A stretch of 64,000 bases of DNA from Coptis chinensis (lineage: Eukaryota > Streptophyta > Magnoliopsida > Ranunculales > Ranunculaceae), in NCBI GenBank assembly GCA_015680905.1, contig CM027378.1, positions 36,367,001-36,431,000 on the forward strand. The letters run 5' to 3'. Position numbers and translations under genes: made by a program. The notes under the pieces are model-generated. The model ran no database searches. It was not told the origin of the DNA and saw nothing but the letters and a program-made list of their open reading frames with translations. Of this stretch, positions 10,657-22,700 are shown piece by piece (positions within the stretch are counted from its first letter, which is position 1; each line of letters begins with the position of its first letter).

Positions 10657-11037
10657 AGATAAGAGCCCAAAACTATAGTTTTAACACCTTAACAATAATA
10701 CTTTTAGGGCAATTATGTGAGTAATAAATAAGAGTTAATGCTGATTACGTGCTTTTATGTATTCCAGGCATTGAAGTCAATTATGTTCAGAAATGTGCCA
10801 CTTTGGCGAGATAAAGGAGCAAGGGTTGTTTGCTAAGGAGTTCTGTGATTAAAGGCCAAGATTCAAGGAGAAAAAGCATTTGTAAAGCCCGCTCAAAAGC
10901 TGAAAAGTCAAAGTCAACACAGGCAGAAACAACAAACAAAAGTCATTAGAACTTTCGAAGACCGTATCTTTGGACTCAGGCCTCGGAATTGGGCCTACCT
11001 TATGTCAAAACGACTGACTCGAAAAGAGCTTTCCAAT
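10657..11037 (+). repeat. Athila LTR fragment, plus strand
   Basis: Starting near GATAAGAGCCCAAAACTATA, this matches the first about 380 bp of the LTR at 49626 (shared TAATAAATAAGAGTTAATG and GTATCTTTGGACTCAG). It breaks off where the minus-strand LTR begins, and inversely matches about 12160-12536. It appears to be an LTR start interrupted by a later Athila insertion. Confidence 0.8.
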
Positions 11038-12536
11038 TGATAAAAATAAAAATTGATTACTTCTACCAACGAATAAATGATGAGATTCAAATGTAAGTAA
11101 AACTAAAACTTTACGAAGACTAATTTATCAAAGATTATTATACTCTCTAATCTATCGAAACAAAGTGGAGTAAAAGATTCGTTCCACTCTTAGTTCTTTA
11201 GAATTTAATGTTTTCTATTATTAGCAGTCCTAACCAAAGTTATTGAGAGTAATGGTGGGAATTTATGCTACGATGCAAATTCAAATACTAAACAAGATAC
11301 GAATAACGAAATGATGGAATACTAAATTGATACTAGATAAAGAATTAGGGGGGGTTGATTCCACCTTAACTCGACTTAATCAACTAACAAAGATTCGTCG
11401 TGATCCAAATTTCCATGCTTTTGCATATCAAAATGGTAATTCTAATCCCTAATTATACATGACAATCTCTACCAATTAATAACTAGCTTGTGAAGCAACC
11501 AAACCCATTCTCATGGTGAACTAATTATTTTCAAGAATTGAACAGATTATCACGACGATTTCTAAGTTAACAAAGGTCAAGTTTCATCAAGGCTTCTTCG
11601 ACCCCCTCTAATGGAGGTTTAGCCTAGAATCATTATGCTATCATTTCCAATCAAAATTGAACAAGACATAATGTAAAGATTCTAACTTTATTAATATAAA
11701 GATTATAATCAATAATTCAAAACTAAATCAACAACTAAGAAATGATTAACAACGAAAACTGAATTTAGATCTAAGGAATTTAATAAACCAAAACTGAAAT
11801 CATGAATAACTAACTACTTTTATTAATCTAATGAAGAATAAAACAATGATTCAATAATCTAAATTAAAACAAGGTATGAAAACTAATTAATGGATTCTTA
11901 AAACTAGATATAAACTATTCTCTAATGGCTACTTGGTACCTCACCTAATTGTTCCTCCAGAGCGAAGTATTATGTGTTGAAATGGAGGAGCCTAGATCTA
12001 AATTTTCGTGCATGGGCTGAGGAGTCAAGTTTTGGGCCGGAAAATCAAGCCCAAAGCCTAATTTCTTCAGTCCACAGAGCCCTATTCAGTTGGCTTTTGA
12101 CTTTAGCAGACTTTTCGTCCACTTCTACTCCTCTGATTAGGTCAAGGTTCAAACCATTGGAAAGCTCTTTCCAAGTCGGGCGTTTTGAAATATGGTAGGC
12201 CCAATTCCGAGGCATGAGTCCAAAGATACGGTCTTCGAAAGTTCTACTGACTTTTGTGTGTTGTTTCTACCCGCGTTGACTTTGACTTTTCAACTTTTGA
12301 CTGGGCTTTACAAAGGCTTTTTATCCTTGAATCTTGGCCTTTAATCACAAAACATCTTAGCAACCAACCCTTGCTCCTTTATCTCGCCAAAGTCGCATAT
12401 TTCTGCACATAATTGACTTCAATGCCTGAAATACATAAAGGCACGTAATCAGCATTAACTCTTATTTATTACTCGCATAATTGGTCTACAAGTATTATTG
12501 TTAAGGGGTTAAAAGTACTATTTTGAGCTCTAATCA
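11038..12536 (-). repeat. Athila 3' LTR, minus strand, about 1.5 kb
   Basis: On the minus strand it runs from TGATTAGAGCTCAAAATAG to TTTTTATCA, so it has proper TG...CA ends. The minus strand just before it reads TTTGGGGGTGGTT, an Athila polypurine tract, preceded by a GAGGACAAGG motif typical of Athila 3' ends. It looks complete as an LTR. The first 380 bp are an inverted copy of 10657-11037. Confidence 0.82.
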
Positions 12537-13508
12537 AACCACCCCCAAACAGCATTTTCCTTGTCCTCAAGTAAATATGAGAAATTAGCATATGTGACCA
12601 AAAATGGAGTCCTAACTAATCTCGTTTTGTCGAGTGCGATTGCATTGACCATATGCAACAAGGCCTTAAACCACTAGGAATTCCCTAGTGGATGAGTTAT
12701 AGTCTCGTGAGAGTTTTCCAGTGAAGGTACTCACAAAATTCATCTATACTACAACGATTAAGAAATAAAATTATTGTTTCCTTATTATGCTCCCAATTAT
12801 CTATATATCTCACTAGCAATGAATAAAGAATAATCAAGTTGAAATCTAGGCTAATATATGCATAATAATCAATCATCTACGAATAAATAAATATAAAATG
12901 AGTAATACTATGAAATGCACTAGCAGGTTCGTTTCTGAAAACTCGTAATAGCATCCTTAAGTAGGTCCTTACATAAATGTCAAGACAAAAACCACTTTGA
13001 TTTTTCTGCTCAAGTTTCGCTACTCTAGTGTGCAGTGGGCACACTCTACTTTACAATCTTAATGACACACAAGAAAGACAGAGTCGATCAAACACATCTG
13101 CCACTTATTATCACACTAACCTTTTCCTAATTGAGCTAGAGGTCTTTATTAGGTGTTGCGGGGATTAGGAGACGGGTTAAGAAGGAAGGAAATGGATATT
13201 CAAAAAGGACAAGTTTGAGATAATAGAGTCTTCATATTATGTAACGAGAGAAAACCTTGTTCTTTACTTTTTCTTCTACACTTTGTTTCCATCCTTAGCC
13301 ATATTTTTCTTTTTCTTTGGCTTTTGACTCTTTTGATTTTACTTTTGGAGTTCTAACTCTTTATTTTCTTTTATTTATTTATTTTTTATTATTTGGATGG
13401 AAACTTTATTTTCTCATCTGGAGCGACTAACAAATTCTTGATTTCAAAGGTCTTTCTCTTTTCTATTATTCATCTCTATTCTCAGACTTATTCAAAGAAT
13501 GGGTAGAT

Positions 13509-13544
<36 letters not shown>

Positions 13545-14353
13545 TAACAGGGTAAAGGATTTGCGGTTTATGAAAGGCTAAAGAAAGGCTCAGAGGGGCG
13601 ACAAGTGGAAAATAAATCATAGGTTTGAATTTCTAGCTATATCGATCCAAAGAGGGCCTATATTCTCGCTTAGGATATGGTATAGTGATCAAGCAAGTGG
13701 ACGTGTGATTTCTCTATCTGGATTTTACTTCTCCCTTGTGTCATTTCTCAAATGTTCACTCATATAAGGCTTTTGGCTATATTCTCACAGGATTTGTAGA
13801 ATAAGTACTCTAGCCTAGATTTCAAAAACTTACTGCCAACAATCATAGATACTCATGTAACATATTTATAAATAGATGCAAGGATTATTACCTACATATT
13901 AACCTACGTTTCTAAAAACTATTCTAATGCAAAAGCTACGTGAGATTTCTAGATTATCAAGGGCCTAGAGAAAGAAAACAATGCCAATATTCCTAAGTGT
14001 ACAACATAAACATTTTATTAATATTTTTAAAGTTTTTGAATTTTTAACTAGAAAACAAGTGCATATTATACATATCTATATCCTAACAGATGCCTTAATT
14101 ACACGTGTCTCTATCCCCCTAAACAAGAAATATGCTTTGTCCTCAAAGTATTTAAATAAAAAGGGTAGAGAAATACCATGGAAACGCGTGAAATTCTGGA
14201 ACATATGCAAAACAAGGTTAAAACATACTAATATAGAAAATAAAAACTGACGCAACTCGATATGAGTTCCACCCGTTATGGTGTTAACAAGAATCAAATT
14301 GCTTGGGACATAAGCAGACACTAACTGAAATAAAAACTAACCTTAACTCCTAT
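12537..14353 (-). mobile_element. Athila 3' noncoding internal region, minus strand
   Basis: It begins at the polypurine tract next to the LTR and runs to the 3' ORF at 14354. It includes a T-homopolymer (about 13511-13542) and, from about 13566 to 14150, the second copy of the block that flanks the first CACTA. Near 14110-14160 the minus strand again has a GAGGACAAAGC plus GGGGG tract, suggesting that two element ends are joined here. Not coding; broken fossil. Confidence 0.6.
13566..14150 (-). repeat. Empty-site paralogue of the CACTA target
   Basis: Aligns with 1-140 plus 4942-5396. At about 13694-13712 it reads AAGTGGACGTGTGAT where the other copy has AAGTGG-AAG-[CACTA]-ACG-TGTGAT. It documents the sequence before insertion and fixes the CACTA ends and target triplet. 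Confidence 0.85.
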
Positions 14354-15076
14354 TTAAGTGTCATCCTCCTCATCCTCATTTATAAAGAACTGAGGCTTTT
14401 TCGCATCCTGCCACACCATGGTAATTTGCCAGGCTTCACGCCACTTATCGTCTACTATAGCTAACCTGTCAAGCACCACTAGGTAGGATGGGGTGTAAGG
14501 TGCAACCTGATGAGGTTGTATCCTCCACCCTTGCCAAGTCATTGCACAGAACAAGCGAATAATACAATTGGTGGGTCTCACAATGTTGACCCCAACCCAA
14601 TTCGTGAAACGGGCACAAAAAACAAGGAAGAAACATAGCATAATACGGCAAATTAAAATAGGCATAATAAGGTACTTATGCCTCTTGCTATGGGCTCAGG
14701 CTAAACTAGACATTAGGGTCTGAGGAATATCATTGAGTGTACGTCCCCCAGCTAAAGCAAGGAAAATTTCACAACTTTCATCATTCACAGAAGAATAACG
14801 CCATTCCCCTCTAATGTTTAGCATGATCCAAAATATAACAGTGCCCACGTTCATAGACAGGCTACCAAGGGCGACATTATAATCCCCTTGGTCCTCTATC
14901 CTAAAGATTCCTGCCACGTAATGCTCATGGAAATCCTCATAGTTATACATGTACATATTATCTACCAAATAGTCCCATGAGTCTTGTATTTTAGCGGGCA
15001 TAACAAGTCCAAGAACAAAGGCTAGCAAGAACCTCGAAATTTCCATCGGTTCATCCCCGATGGTGATGGAGAACAC
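14354..15076 (-). pseudogene. Unrecognised ORF in the 3' part of an Athila-like element
   Basis: Minus-strand frames 15076-14696 and 14665-14354 encode a protein-like sequence with hydrophobic stretches (ISRFLLAFVLGLVMPAKI and a VGTVIFWIMLNI segment) and an acidic end. The position, downstream of where pol would lie and upstream of the 3' LTR, is that of the extra ORF of Athila elements. It is not obviously similar to the 3' ORF at 37103. I do not recognise a domain, and it is broken. Confidence 0.45.
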
Positions 15077-15480
15077 TTGTTCTCCATCTCTATCAAAGAA
15101 CTTACAATTATCATAAAAATAAGATGTAAGTGCGGGAGAAGATTTTAGAACGATTTGGGGGTTTAAATGGAATGTGGGGATGGAGTTTGAGACTCCCTCA
15201 CTAACAAAACAATGGTGGTGGCGCGGTAGTGGCGCGACAGTTCAAATTTGTTGGATTTTTGGTGGTTTTTGGTGGTTGAAATTGTTTGAAATTGGTGTGG
15301 GAGAGGTTTGGCAAAGATTTGAAATTGATTTGAACTTTGGGCGTGGGTGTGTTTAGGTTTTTTTTTTTTTTTTTTTTTTTATTTTGTTAGGGTTTAAAGC
15401 TTGTTAATGGTGGTGGTGGAAAATGGAAATCGTGAACTATTGGTTTGAAGGAAAGGGACGCACGTGTGTGGCAGAGATAC
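15077..15480. other. Low-complexity intergenic or retroelement leftover
   Basis: Contains GGTGGT-rich and TTTGGTGG-rich sequence (15200-15300) and a T-run at 15359-15380. A short open frame at 15174-15356 has low-complexity W/G composition and looks like chance. I see no gene. Confidence 0.4.
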
Positions 15481-16037
15481 ATGTTCGTAACTCAAAAGAA
15501 GGTTTTCTCTAAAACCTATCTTGATCAAGAAGAAATCAAAAAGAAAAAGGAAAAAGCAAAAGCATAAAGCAAAAGGTGAGGCGTCTCAAATGTAATGGAG
15601 AAGGACAAATCAATCATTTACATAAAGTAGGGGTATAATAACTAAAAGTTAGGGAGAGAGAATGCACCTAGACTTATTCTAGTGTAATGTAGGATTTAAT
15701 TTCTAGTTTTTTTTCTTTTTCATTCAAGTCATTTTATTTTATTGTTCTTCATTTTCAATCTTGTTATTTGCTTTTGTTATTCAATCACTATATCATATTC
15801 ATTATCGTTGTTCTTCTTCAATCAATCATTTTATTTTCTTTCAAGTTTGTGTTCTTTCAATCATTAAAACAACTTAAGCTTTTCAATGTTTTTCATAAAC
15901 TAGCTAACCAATACAAGTCCTAAACTAAAGATCTTACCTTCCTTTCTTCTAAAACTCCCAACCATTCAAACTCTAAACAATCTATGTTGAACCTCACTTC
16001 AATAACTTTTGAAATACTCTCCACTAGAACAACTTCA

Positions 16038-16055
16038 AATGGCACCACCGTCAGG
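16038..16055 (+). promoter_or_regulatory. Primer-binding site of element A
   Basis: AATGGCACCACCGTCAGG directly follows an LTR-like ...AACAACTTCA end. It parallels AATGGCGCCGCCGTC at 19767 and AATGGCGCCGCTACC at 57492, and fits the tRNA-Asp-type site of Athila/Tat elements. Confidence 0.7.
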
Positions 16056-17592
16056 GATTGAATGAGCAAGAATACTTGGTTGAGCATCTAAGGAAGGAAG
16101 CATCACTTTCACCTTTTCACTTCTTATTTTTCTAATTTTCGTTGATTTATTTTGTTATTTTTCATTACTAATTTACTTTTTTGCAAATACAGGTTCGAGA
16201 TCAACATGTTGGAGAGGAGCTGAAGTTGCAGTTGGAGAACGAACAAACTTTGCCGACATCCACCACGCGATCGCGCGGGCGACCGCCCCCTAGCCAGAGT
16301 GCAACCGTGGGTCCACCTCTACACAGTGCTATCTGATTTTTTCACAGTTCGGTTATTTTTCGTGTGTGGTTGTACTGTGAAACCTGGATTTTGTAATAAA
16401 GTAGTATAAATCAGTGGAACTTGTTTGTAATAGATAGAGATAAAGAAAAAAAAACAAAAAACAAAAAACAAAAAAACAAAGAAAAAAATATAGTTTTGAT
16501 TGATTATGTGGATGAACATGAGTTGAAACTTGGTTGAAGTTGTAAACTTACCAAGAGATTAGAGTTTTTATTACCTTGCATTGGGAAGTTTAAGTGTGCG
16601 AGGCAAGTCGTGAATCATCGCTCGTACACTTTGAATCAACTTGGTAATCAACACTCTAAGTCTATCTAAACTAGTTAATATATTAGATTAGTATTAGTAT
16701 TAGTTTACTTTTATGTTTTGGGCCCTTGAAGGCAAAATTATCAAAAACCCGGATTATGGGCTTTTTTTAAGTGAACCTTTTTTGTAATATAAAATAGGGA
16801 AAAACTCAAATGGTTGGGCCTAATTCTCAGATCACACGCCAATGCAACCAACATCGCCTTCTCCTCAAGCAGCGTGTAAGCACGACTTGAGAAGTAAATT
16901 CTAAACCTCCTCGAAGCCCTCGTAAGAGGATACCTTGTGTGTTCAAGCATGCTTACGTGATTGTTTGAAATTTAATTTACGCACTGGAATTTACATTCAC
17001 GCATAAGGCTGAACCCGAGCCACATAACAACCATTAGGAAGTCATTCCCCAATGTACATAAATCGGACGTTGCTTGATTGTTGAAGCCCTAGACAAAAAA
17101 AAATGAATTAAAATCAATCAACTAGAACCCAAAGTAGTCACGCTCCTCCAGAAAAGGACAAAAATATAGCCACAAGGATTTAGAGTAATCAGTTACCAGA
17201 TTTTGGTGGACCAACTACCTTCCTCACTTCCCTCCCCCAGATTCATCGTGAGTGAGATTCTTGGTACCACACCACTTAGTGAAGTGACAACCTACTCTTC
17301 TAAGCCATGTAGTAGAGAAATCCTAGTCTCGCGCCCAATTGTTCTCTTGAGCAAGGCATAGTAAATTATAGACCAAGCAAAGTTTTCAAAACTCCATACT
17401 TGCAAAAACGAATTTCGATTGCTTGAGCATACCTTGCATCGTTTGTGCATGTTAGGATAGTTTTGCTATCTTGCTAAAAGTGCATGATACTGCGCTTAGG
17501 CACTACATGTATTAACAAGAATAAAATTTACTCACTTAGGAGAGCACGTCGTCCTAGACAATCTTCTATTTCTAGTCCTCCATCTACTAAGA
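16056..17592 (+). other. Leader of element A
   Basis: This is a 1.5 kb noncoding leader. Its part at about 16810-17400 aligns with about 20870-21410 in element B, sharing TTCTAAACCTCCT, AGAGGATAC, CCTTCCTCACT and GTGAGATTCTT-type blocks in the same order. That shows the two elements are relatives with conserved untranslated leaders. A-rich repeats occupy 16445-16490. Confidence 0.55.
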
Positions 17593-18638
17593 TGGGCGGC
17601 GAAGTAGTGCAAGCTGAAGAGCATCTCTCCAACTTCTACACACCGTTGCAAGATGGGCCTCCATCTTGTATACGACTCACTGCTCACGAGCGACTTCCGC
17701 ATTCCACCGAACGTGTTCAATCTTCTACCCATCTTTCACGGGTTTGAACACGAGTTACCGTACAAACATCTACGTCGGATACATGAAGTATGTAATACTT
17801 TCTACCATCCGGGCATCACTGACAATCAAGTGAAGCTACGAGTGTTTCCTTTCACTCTAGCTGGTAAGAGTCACGCTTGGCATCTTTCTCAGAAGCCTGA
17901 TTCTTTCGATACATGGGAAAAAGTTGTGTTCTCCTTCATAAAGAAGTATTTTCCGCCGAAGAAAACAGAATAGATAAGAAGTAAGATACAGTTCTTCAGA
18001 CAGAGTCCAAGTGAGACATTTTCTGAAGCATGGGATAGATTCTTTGACCTACTCCATTCATATCCTCACCATAAATTAGAAAAATCCACTTTTGTCCAAT
18101 GTTTCTTCAAAGGTCTTCTCCAAGAACACAAAGTAACCCTCGACATCATGAGTAATGGCAATTTTTTGGATAGAGGTGCAATCGAAGCCTTATCTTTTCT
18201 TGAAAATCAAGCTGAAAAGAGTACCCATTGGGGTGACATAAACAATTCCAGAACAGCTCAACCCAGTACATCTAAAGCTAGCGATATTTTTGAGGTGAAA
18301 TCAAATCCTGAGATCAAAACCTTAATCGAAACCCTCACACGAAAGATAGATGCCCTCACAACCAAACCAAAAGACCAAACTCCTCACCCTATCATGAACA
18401 TAAATACCTCACCATGCAATTTTTGTCTAAGCTTAAATCATATAGATGCCACCTGTCCCTTGATCACAAACCTATCACTCTTCAACCAGAAGAAGTGTAT
18501 TCTTTCAATGTACCAAATGCACCATGGAGACAATATCCAAACTTCGCATGGACAAATATTCCACAAAACCAACCACCTCTAGGTTTCAACAAACCACCAA
18601 ATACATTCAGACAAGGACAAGGACAAGGACAAGGTACT
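17593..18638 (+). pseudogene. Athila/Tat gag region of element A (fossil)
   Basis: Frames contain DFRIPPNVFNLLPIFHGFEH and VKLRVFPFTLAGKSHAW followed by KKYFPPKK, the capsid core shared with the gag at 61650 (DFRIPPNIFNLLPVFHG, VKLRVFPFTLADKAASW). A CNFC...HIDATC knuckle-like segment is near 18415. A GGACAA hexanucleotide repeat at 18609-18634 precedes the junction with element B. Confidence 0.8.
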
Positions 18639-19021
18639 GTTCAGTCCTCAAATGTGCATTTTATTACCTTTACAATGCTGTAAATATGCTCTTCTTATGC
18701 TTAATGAACAGACAACTTATAGCTTTTGCTACCGTTTGCAGGATACCGACCATTTAGAATGCATATTCCTAATATGTGCATTTTGGCACAAAAAGGATGG
18801 CTATTCACGCTGCTTGGGAAGATTCCAACTTAGGAGCGAAGTTGTCAGAAAGTCAAAGTCAAAAGTCAAGTCAACTGTCAAAGTCAAAGACTCAAGGACT
18901 CAAGACTGAAAGCTACTGACCCTGGGACCTAAAGCTAAATTCAAGACTTCTATTGTATGGGCTTAGATCAAAAGCCCATAAGATTGTTTCTAGAAGGAAG
19001 GGCATAATTGTAAATGGTGTC

Positions 19022-19030
19022 CTATATAAA
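19022..19030 (+). promoter_or_regulatory. TATA-like box in LTR B
   Basis: CTATATAAA sits mid-LTR, where the U3/R promoter of such an element is expected. It is a motif match only. Confidence 0.35.
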
Positions 19031-19199
19031 CCAAAGAGATGTAGAGATTTTCTTTTCCAAGTTTTAAGGTCTAAACCATTTGGTTTGTTATGAGTAGAGT
19101 AAACCATAGATATAATATTTGGTCATTAGGAGTAGGTTAAATGTTTTTAAATTAAATTGTTATTTCATTATTTTCCATTTTCATGTTCTTTAAGCTTTA

Positions 19200-19516
19200 G
19201 GCTGTGTTTGGTTCACAGAATCGAAATTCATGGGAAATGGTGAAGAATACAAAAGGTGAAGAGGGAAGAGGAGATGGAAGAATAGGAAGTTACCTCATCT
19301 GCTCCATCTTTTTGAGGAAAGTGAACACCATTTTTCAGTAAAGCAAGTTCTTTTCCATAATCGTAATACCCTTATAAGGAAAATCTCAAATTTTACGCCA
19401 GTCCTGCTTATAATCAACCTAATTCGTTTCTTCTTCTTCGTTCTTCTTCTCATACTCTATTTACATAAATACCCACCATTTTCCAGGAATTTCGATTCTG
19501 TAAACCAAACACAGCC
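19200..19516. mobile_element. Tourist-like MITE (PIF/Harbinger type)
   Basis: A 317 bp element with near-perfect terminal inverted repeats: GGCTGTGTTTGGTT at the left and its inverse AACCAAACACAGCC at the right, extending about 41 bp with about 3 mismatches. It is flanked on both sides by TTA (19197-19199 and 19517-19519), the target preference of PIF/Harbinger. It has no coding capacity and would rely on a Harbinger transposase elsewhere. Removal restores a continuous LTR sequence. Confidence 0.88.
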
Positions 19517-19766
19517 TTAGTGTAAACTAAGTTCTTAATCAATTCAATACAAGTTTTCTACTTATTTCAATACAAGTTTTCTAATCATTTCAATACAAGT
19601 TCTAAATCATTTCAATACAAGTTCAAATTAAGAGTAATTCCAAAAAGCCAAGTAGGAGAGAAGAGTTACAAAAGTTAGTGTTTTATCCATCACAAACCTT
19701 CCTCTAAACAAAGAGTCTAAGATGAACTTCAACACCCTTCTCACCACTATCAAAACTTATTCTTCA

Positions 19767-22700
19767 AATGGCGCCGCCGTCATGGATTCTTATGGGAAGA
19801 GGAAGATGGAGAAAAGCATCAACCATTAAACCCTTCTTCTCAATCTTCATTTCAAATTTTTAGCTTTTTTTTTTTTTTTTAATTTTCGCTACTGATGTTT
19901 CGTTTCTATGTGTTTCTAGTACTTTTCTGTGCAAACGGAGCCCAACAGTAGCACGAGGAGACCCACTGGAACTTGTTGTAGAAAATAGAGTGCAAACGGA
20001 GAAAAAGGACACGCACTAGCGCCTGCCACACTCGCGCCCACGTGCAAAACGTGCCCGCAAACCGTTTCCCCACGTCCGCGTGAGACACAGTATGCCCACG
20101 AACCGTTTCCCATCAGCCACGAATGACATGCGACCGCGCCTTACATAACTCGTGCTGCGCCTCATTTTTTCCAGATGAAGATCATATGTAAGTCAACTTT
20201 AATATTTCATAGTTTTTTTTAATTGAACTGTTAGTAGATAAAAAGTAGATAGATTTACAAGTTTTTGATTTTTCAAAAACTAAAAATTCAATTAAAAATG
20301 CATTTTAAAAATTAAAAGTTTTTTTTAATTAAAATGAATTAGTAATCCATCAGCAAGATTAAAAGTTAAAATTTAGTTTAGTAGCATGTTTAGGGTTTAA
20401 TTTTCATTAATTGTTATTTATGCATGTTTATATTAAGATAATATCATATAGTTAAAACAAAACACAAAAAAATTAATTAGGTTAAATACAAAATAGTTTA
20501 AGCTTTGGAAGTTTAGTCTTTTGGTTTAAGTTTACTTACCAAGAGTTGGGGATGCAACCAACTTGGACCGGTTGGATGTGCGTGGCACAAAAGAGTAGTA
20601 CCACGCGAACACATCACAACCCAACTTGGGGGTTAAAGTTCCAATCTTTGATGAACACTTTCCAAACTTTTACGTATTTTGTTCAATTAAGTTATTAGTT
20701 AATTAAGTTAAACGTAGTTAATTTTCGTGTTTACCGCTTTTATAGTTTAAGCCTACGAAGGCAAAGTTGTTTTAGGCTCACGAAGGCAATCAATTGTAAT
20801 TTATTGGCTTTGCCAACATTTCGACCCGACTTGTGGGTCTTAGTTAGATTAAATTTGTAACCGTAAGGAAAAGCTCGAATGGTAGTTGACACGCAAGACA
20901 CCAAACACTTCATCAACCCCACCACGTTGCCTTCACCCCAAGGGTCGTGTACGCACACCTTGGCGGTAATTTCTAAACCTCCTTGCTACAAAGTATAAGA
21001 GGATACTTGTGTGCTACTAAGCATACTTGGATGATTATGTGATTTAAATTCCGGTCTTGTATTTACATTTAACGCTAAGGCTAAACTCGAGCCATAAAAG
21101 AACAAAAAGTGGGATTAAGACCCAGTTTAGAACGGACGTTGTGTGAAATGTTTGTTACATAGACCAAATTAAAAATATAAAATCAACCAAGCAGAGCCAA
21201 TTTAGTCACGTCCATCAGGACAAACATCTAGCACAAACAAAGGGAGTAGTAAACTACCAGATTCCAGTGAACCAACCACCTTCCTCACTCCCCTCCCTCA
21301 GAAATACCGTGGGTGAGATTCTTCATGGCACACCATCTGGTGATGTAGTGATCTTCTCCCTCGACGCGTGTAGTTCCCAAAACCCAGCTTCACACCCACT
21401 GTTAAATTCAAACAGGGCATAGTTTCTAATCTACAAACATTGCATGCAAACTTTTCAAAAACCTCAAATGAATTTCTACAGATTGTGCATCATTCTTGTT
21501 TGAGCATTCATGTCTTATCAATATGCATCACAACCGTCATGGAATTACAATGCAAACCCAGAACCATGTTCTTGTTGTGGTAGTCCGTATCATTGGGCAT
21601 CTCAATGCACATCATATACCGAGTTCGAGCCTCCTATGGAATATTCTTACGATTACGAACCTCAATTTTCAAATTTCCATAGTACCTAATACACCCAAGA
21701 TTTCTAATCATGCAGACAATTCATGTAATTCTACCACAAATAGTCAACCATCATTCATATATCCACCCGGTTAGTCAGAATATGGGTTTACTAACAGTCC
21801 ATTACCATCACATCACCATCCATTTCAAATTCATATTATACTCCACCATCTATCACAAACCAACTTTACCAAGCAATGGTCGAGCAAACAATTCAAATAC
21901 AGCAAATAGCAAAGATCTTCTATTCTTTCCAATCTATTCAATCGATACCACCTCTGAGACTAATATTCTTCCCACCAGTCCAGAACCCAACTAAAAAGAG
22001 GAACAAGGTGTTGCTATAACAGAGCCAATTGCTAAAGCTCATCCTGATATTTATGACCAATTAAAACCACATCACCATCCACCTGACTATCATGTGAATT
22101 CCAGTTCTTATGATGATTACATGCCTAAAGTTACAGTTTCTCCCATTTGTCTTAATACACCCATGGATGAGACCACTCCGACATAAGAAAATCTAGAACA
22201 TGTGTTGGAAAATGACTCGACACACTTGAATAATGATGAAGAGGACAAAGAAAATCAAGTGCATGGAGAAGAGGATATAAAATCTATAGTGGAAAGTGGA
22301 TCTAATTTTAGTTTGGTCGTTAAAGAGTTATCGATGGAACAAATTTGTGACATCCATAAATATTACCGATATGAACCACAAATTTGTGGAAACGATAAAA
22401 CTAGATGAAGAATTCTCTGAGTCCTCAAGATCATATGAAGAACCACCACCCGACCATCATTCCTCTAAGTTAACACCTCTCGAAAGCCAACCTCCATTCA
22501 TCAAAAACCACCAAACTCTAAGGACTGCGCCACTAAACCATTTCAAAGAAACCTCAAGCTCGCACTTAAACCAATTGCCTTTGAAATCCTTCATAATTTT
22601 CTAAACCTTATCAGTAAAGAGACTTTGCCCAACATACAAACTCCTGAGATATCATTCCAGTTGAGAAAAGCCCCACATTGATTGAAGTGTCAGAAAAAGA

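Larger units (their letters stand above)
6475..10657 (-). mobile_element. Ty1/copia internal region, broken fossil
   Basis: Reading on the minus strand the order is primer-binding site, long noncoding leader, gag, zinc knuckle, protease-region fragment, RT and RNase H. It ends in a polypurine tract next to the LTR. The gag and RT resemble a copia lineage common in eudicots. The element is old and not functional, with roughly ten or more breaks. Another retroelement sits where its 5' LTR should be. Confidence 0.85.
15481..18638 (+). mobile_element. Athila/Tat-type Ty3/gypsy element A: LTR end, leader and gag (fossil)
   Basis: The LTR end lies at about 16037, followed by a primer site, a long leader (16056-17590) and a gag region, after which a second element interrupts it at 18639. 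The LTR start is not located with certainty. Broken, several breaks; RT and integrase of this copy are not in view. Confidence 0.65.
18639..19766 (+). repeat. LTR of element B with nested MITE
   Basis: Runs from TGTTCAGTCCTCAAATGTGC to TTATTCTTCA, directly followed by a primer site, so it is a 5' LTR. It interrupts the gag of element A. A TATA-like CTATATAAA lies at 19022-19030. A 317 bp MITE interrupts it at 19200; without the MITE the LTR is about 0.8 kb. The left boundary is inferred from the TG and the end of gag similarity. Confidence 0.65.
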
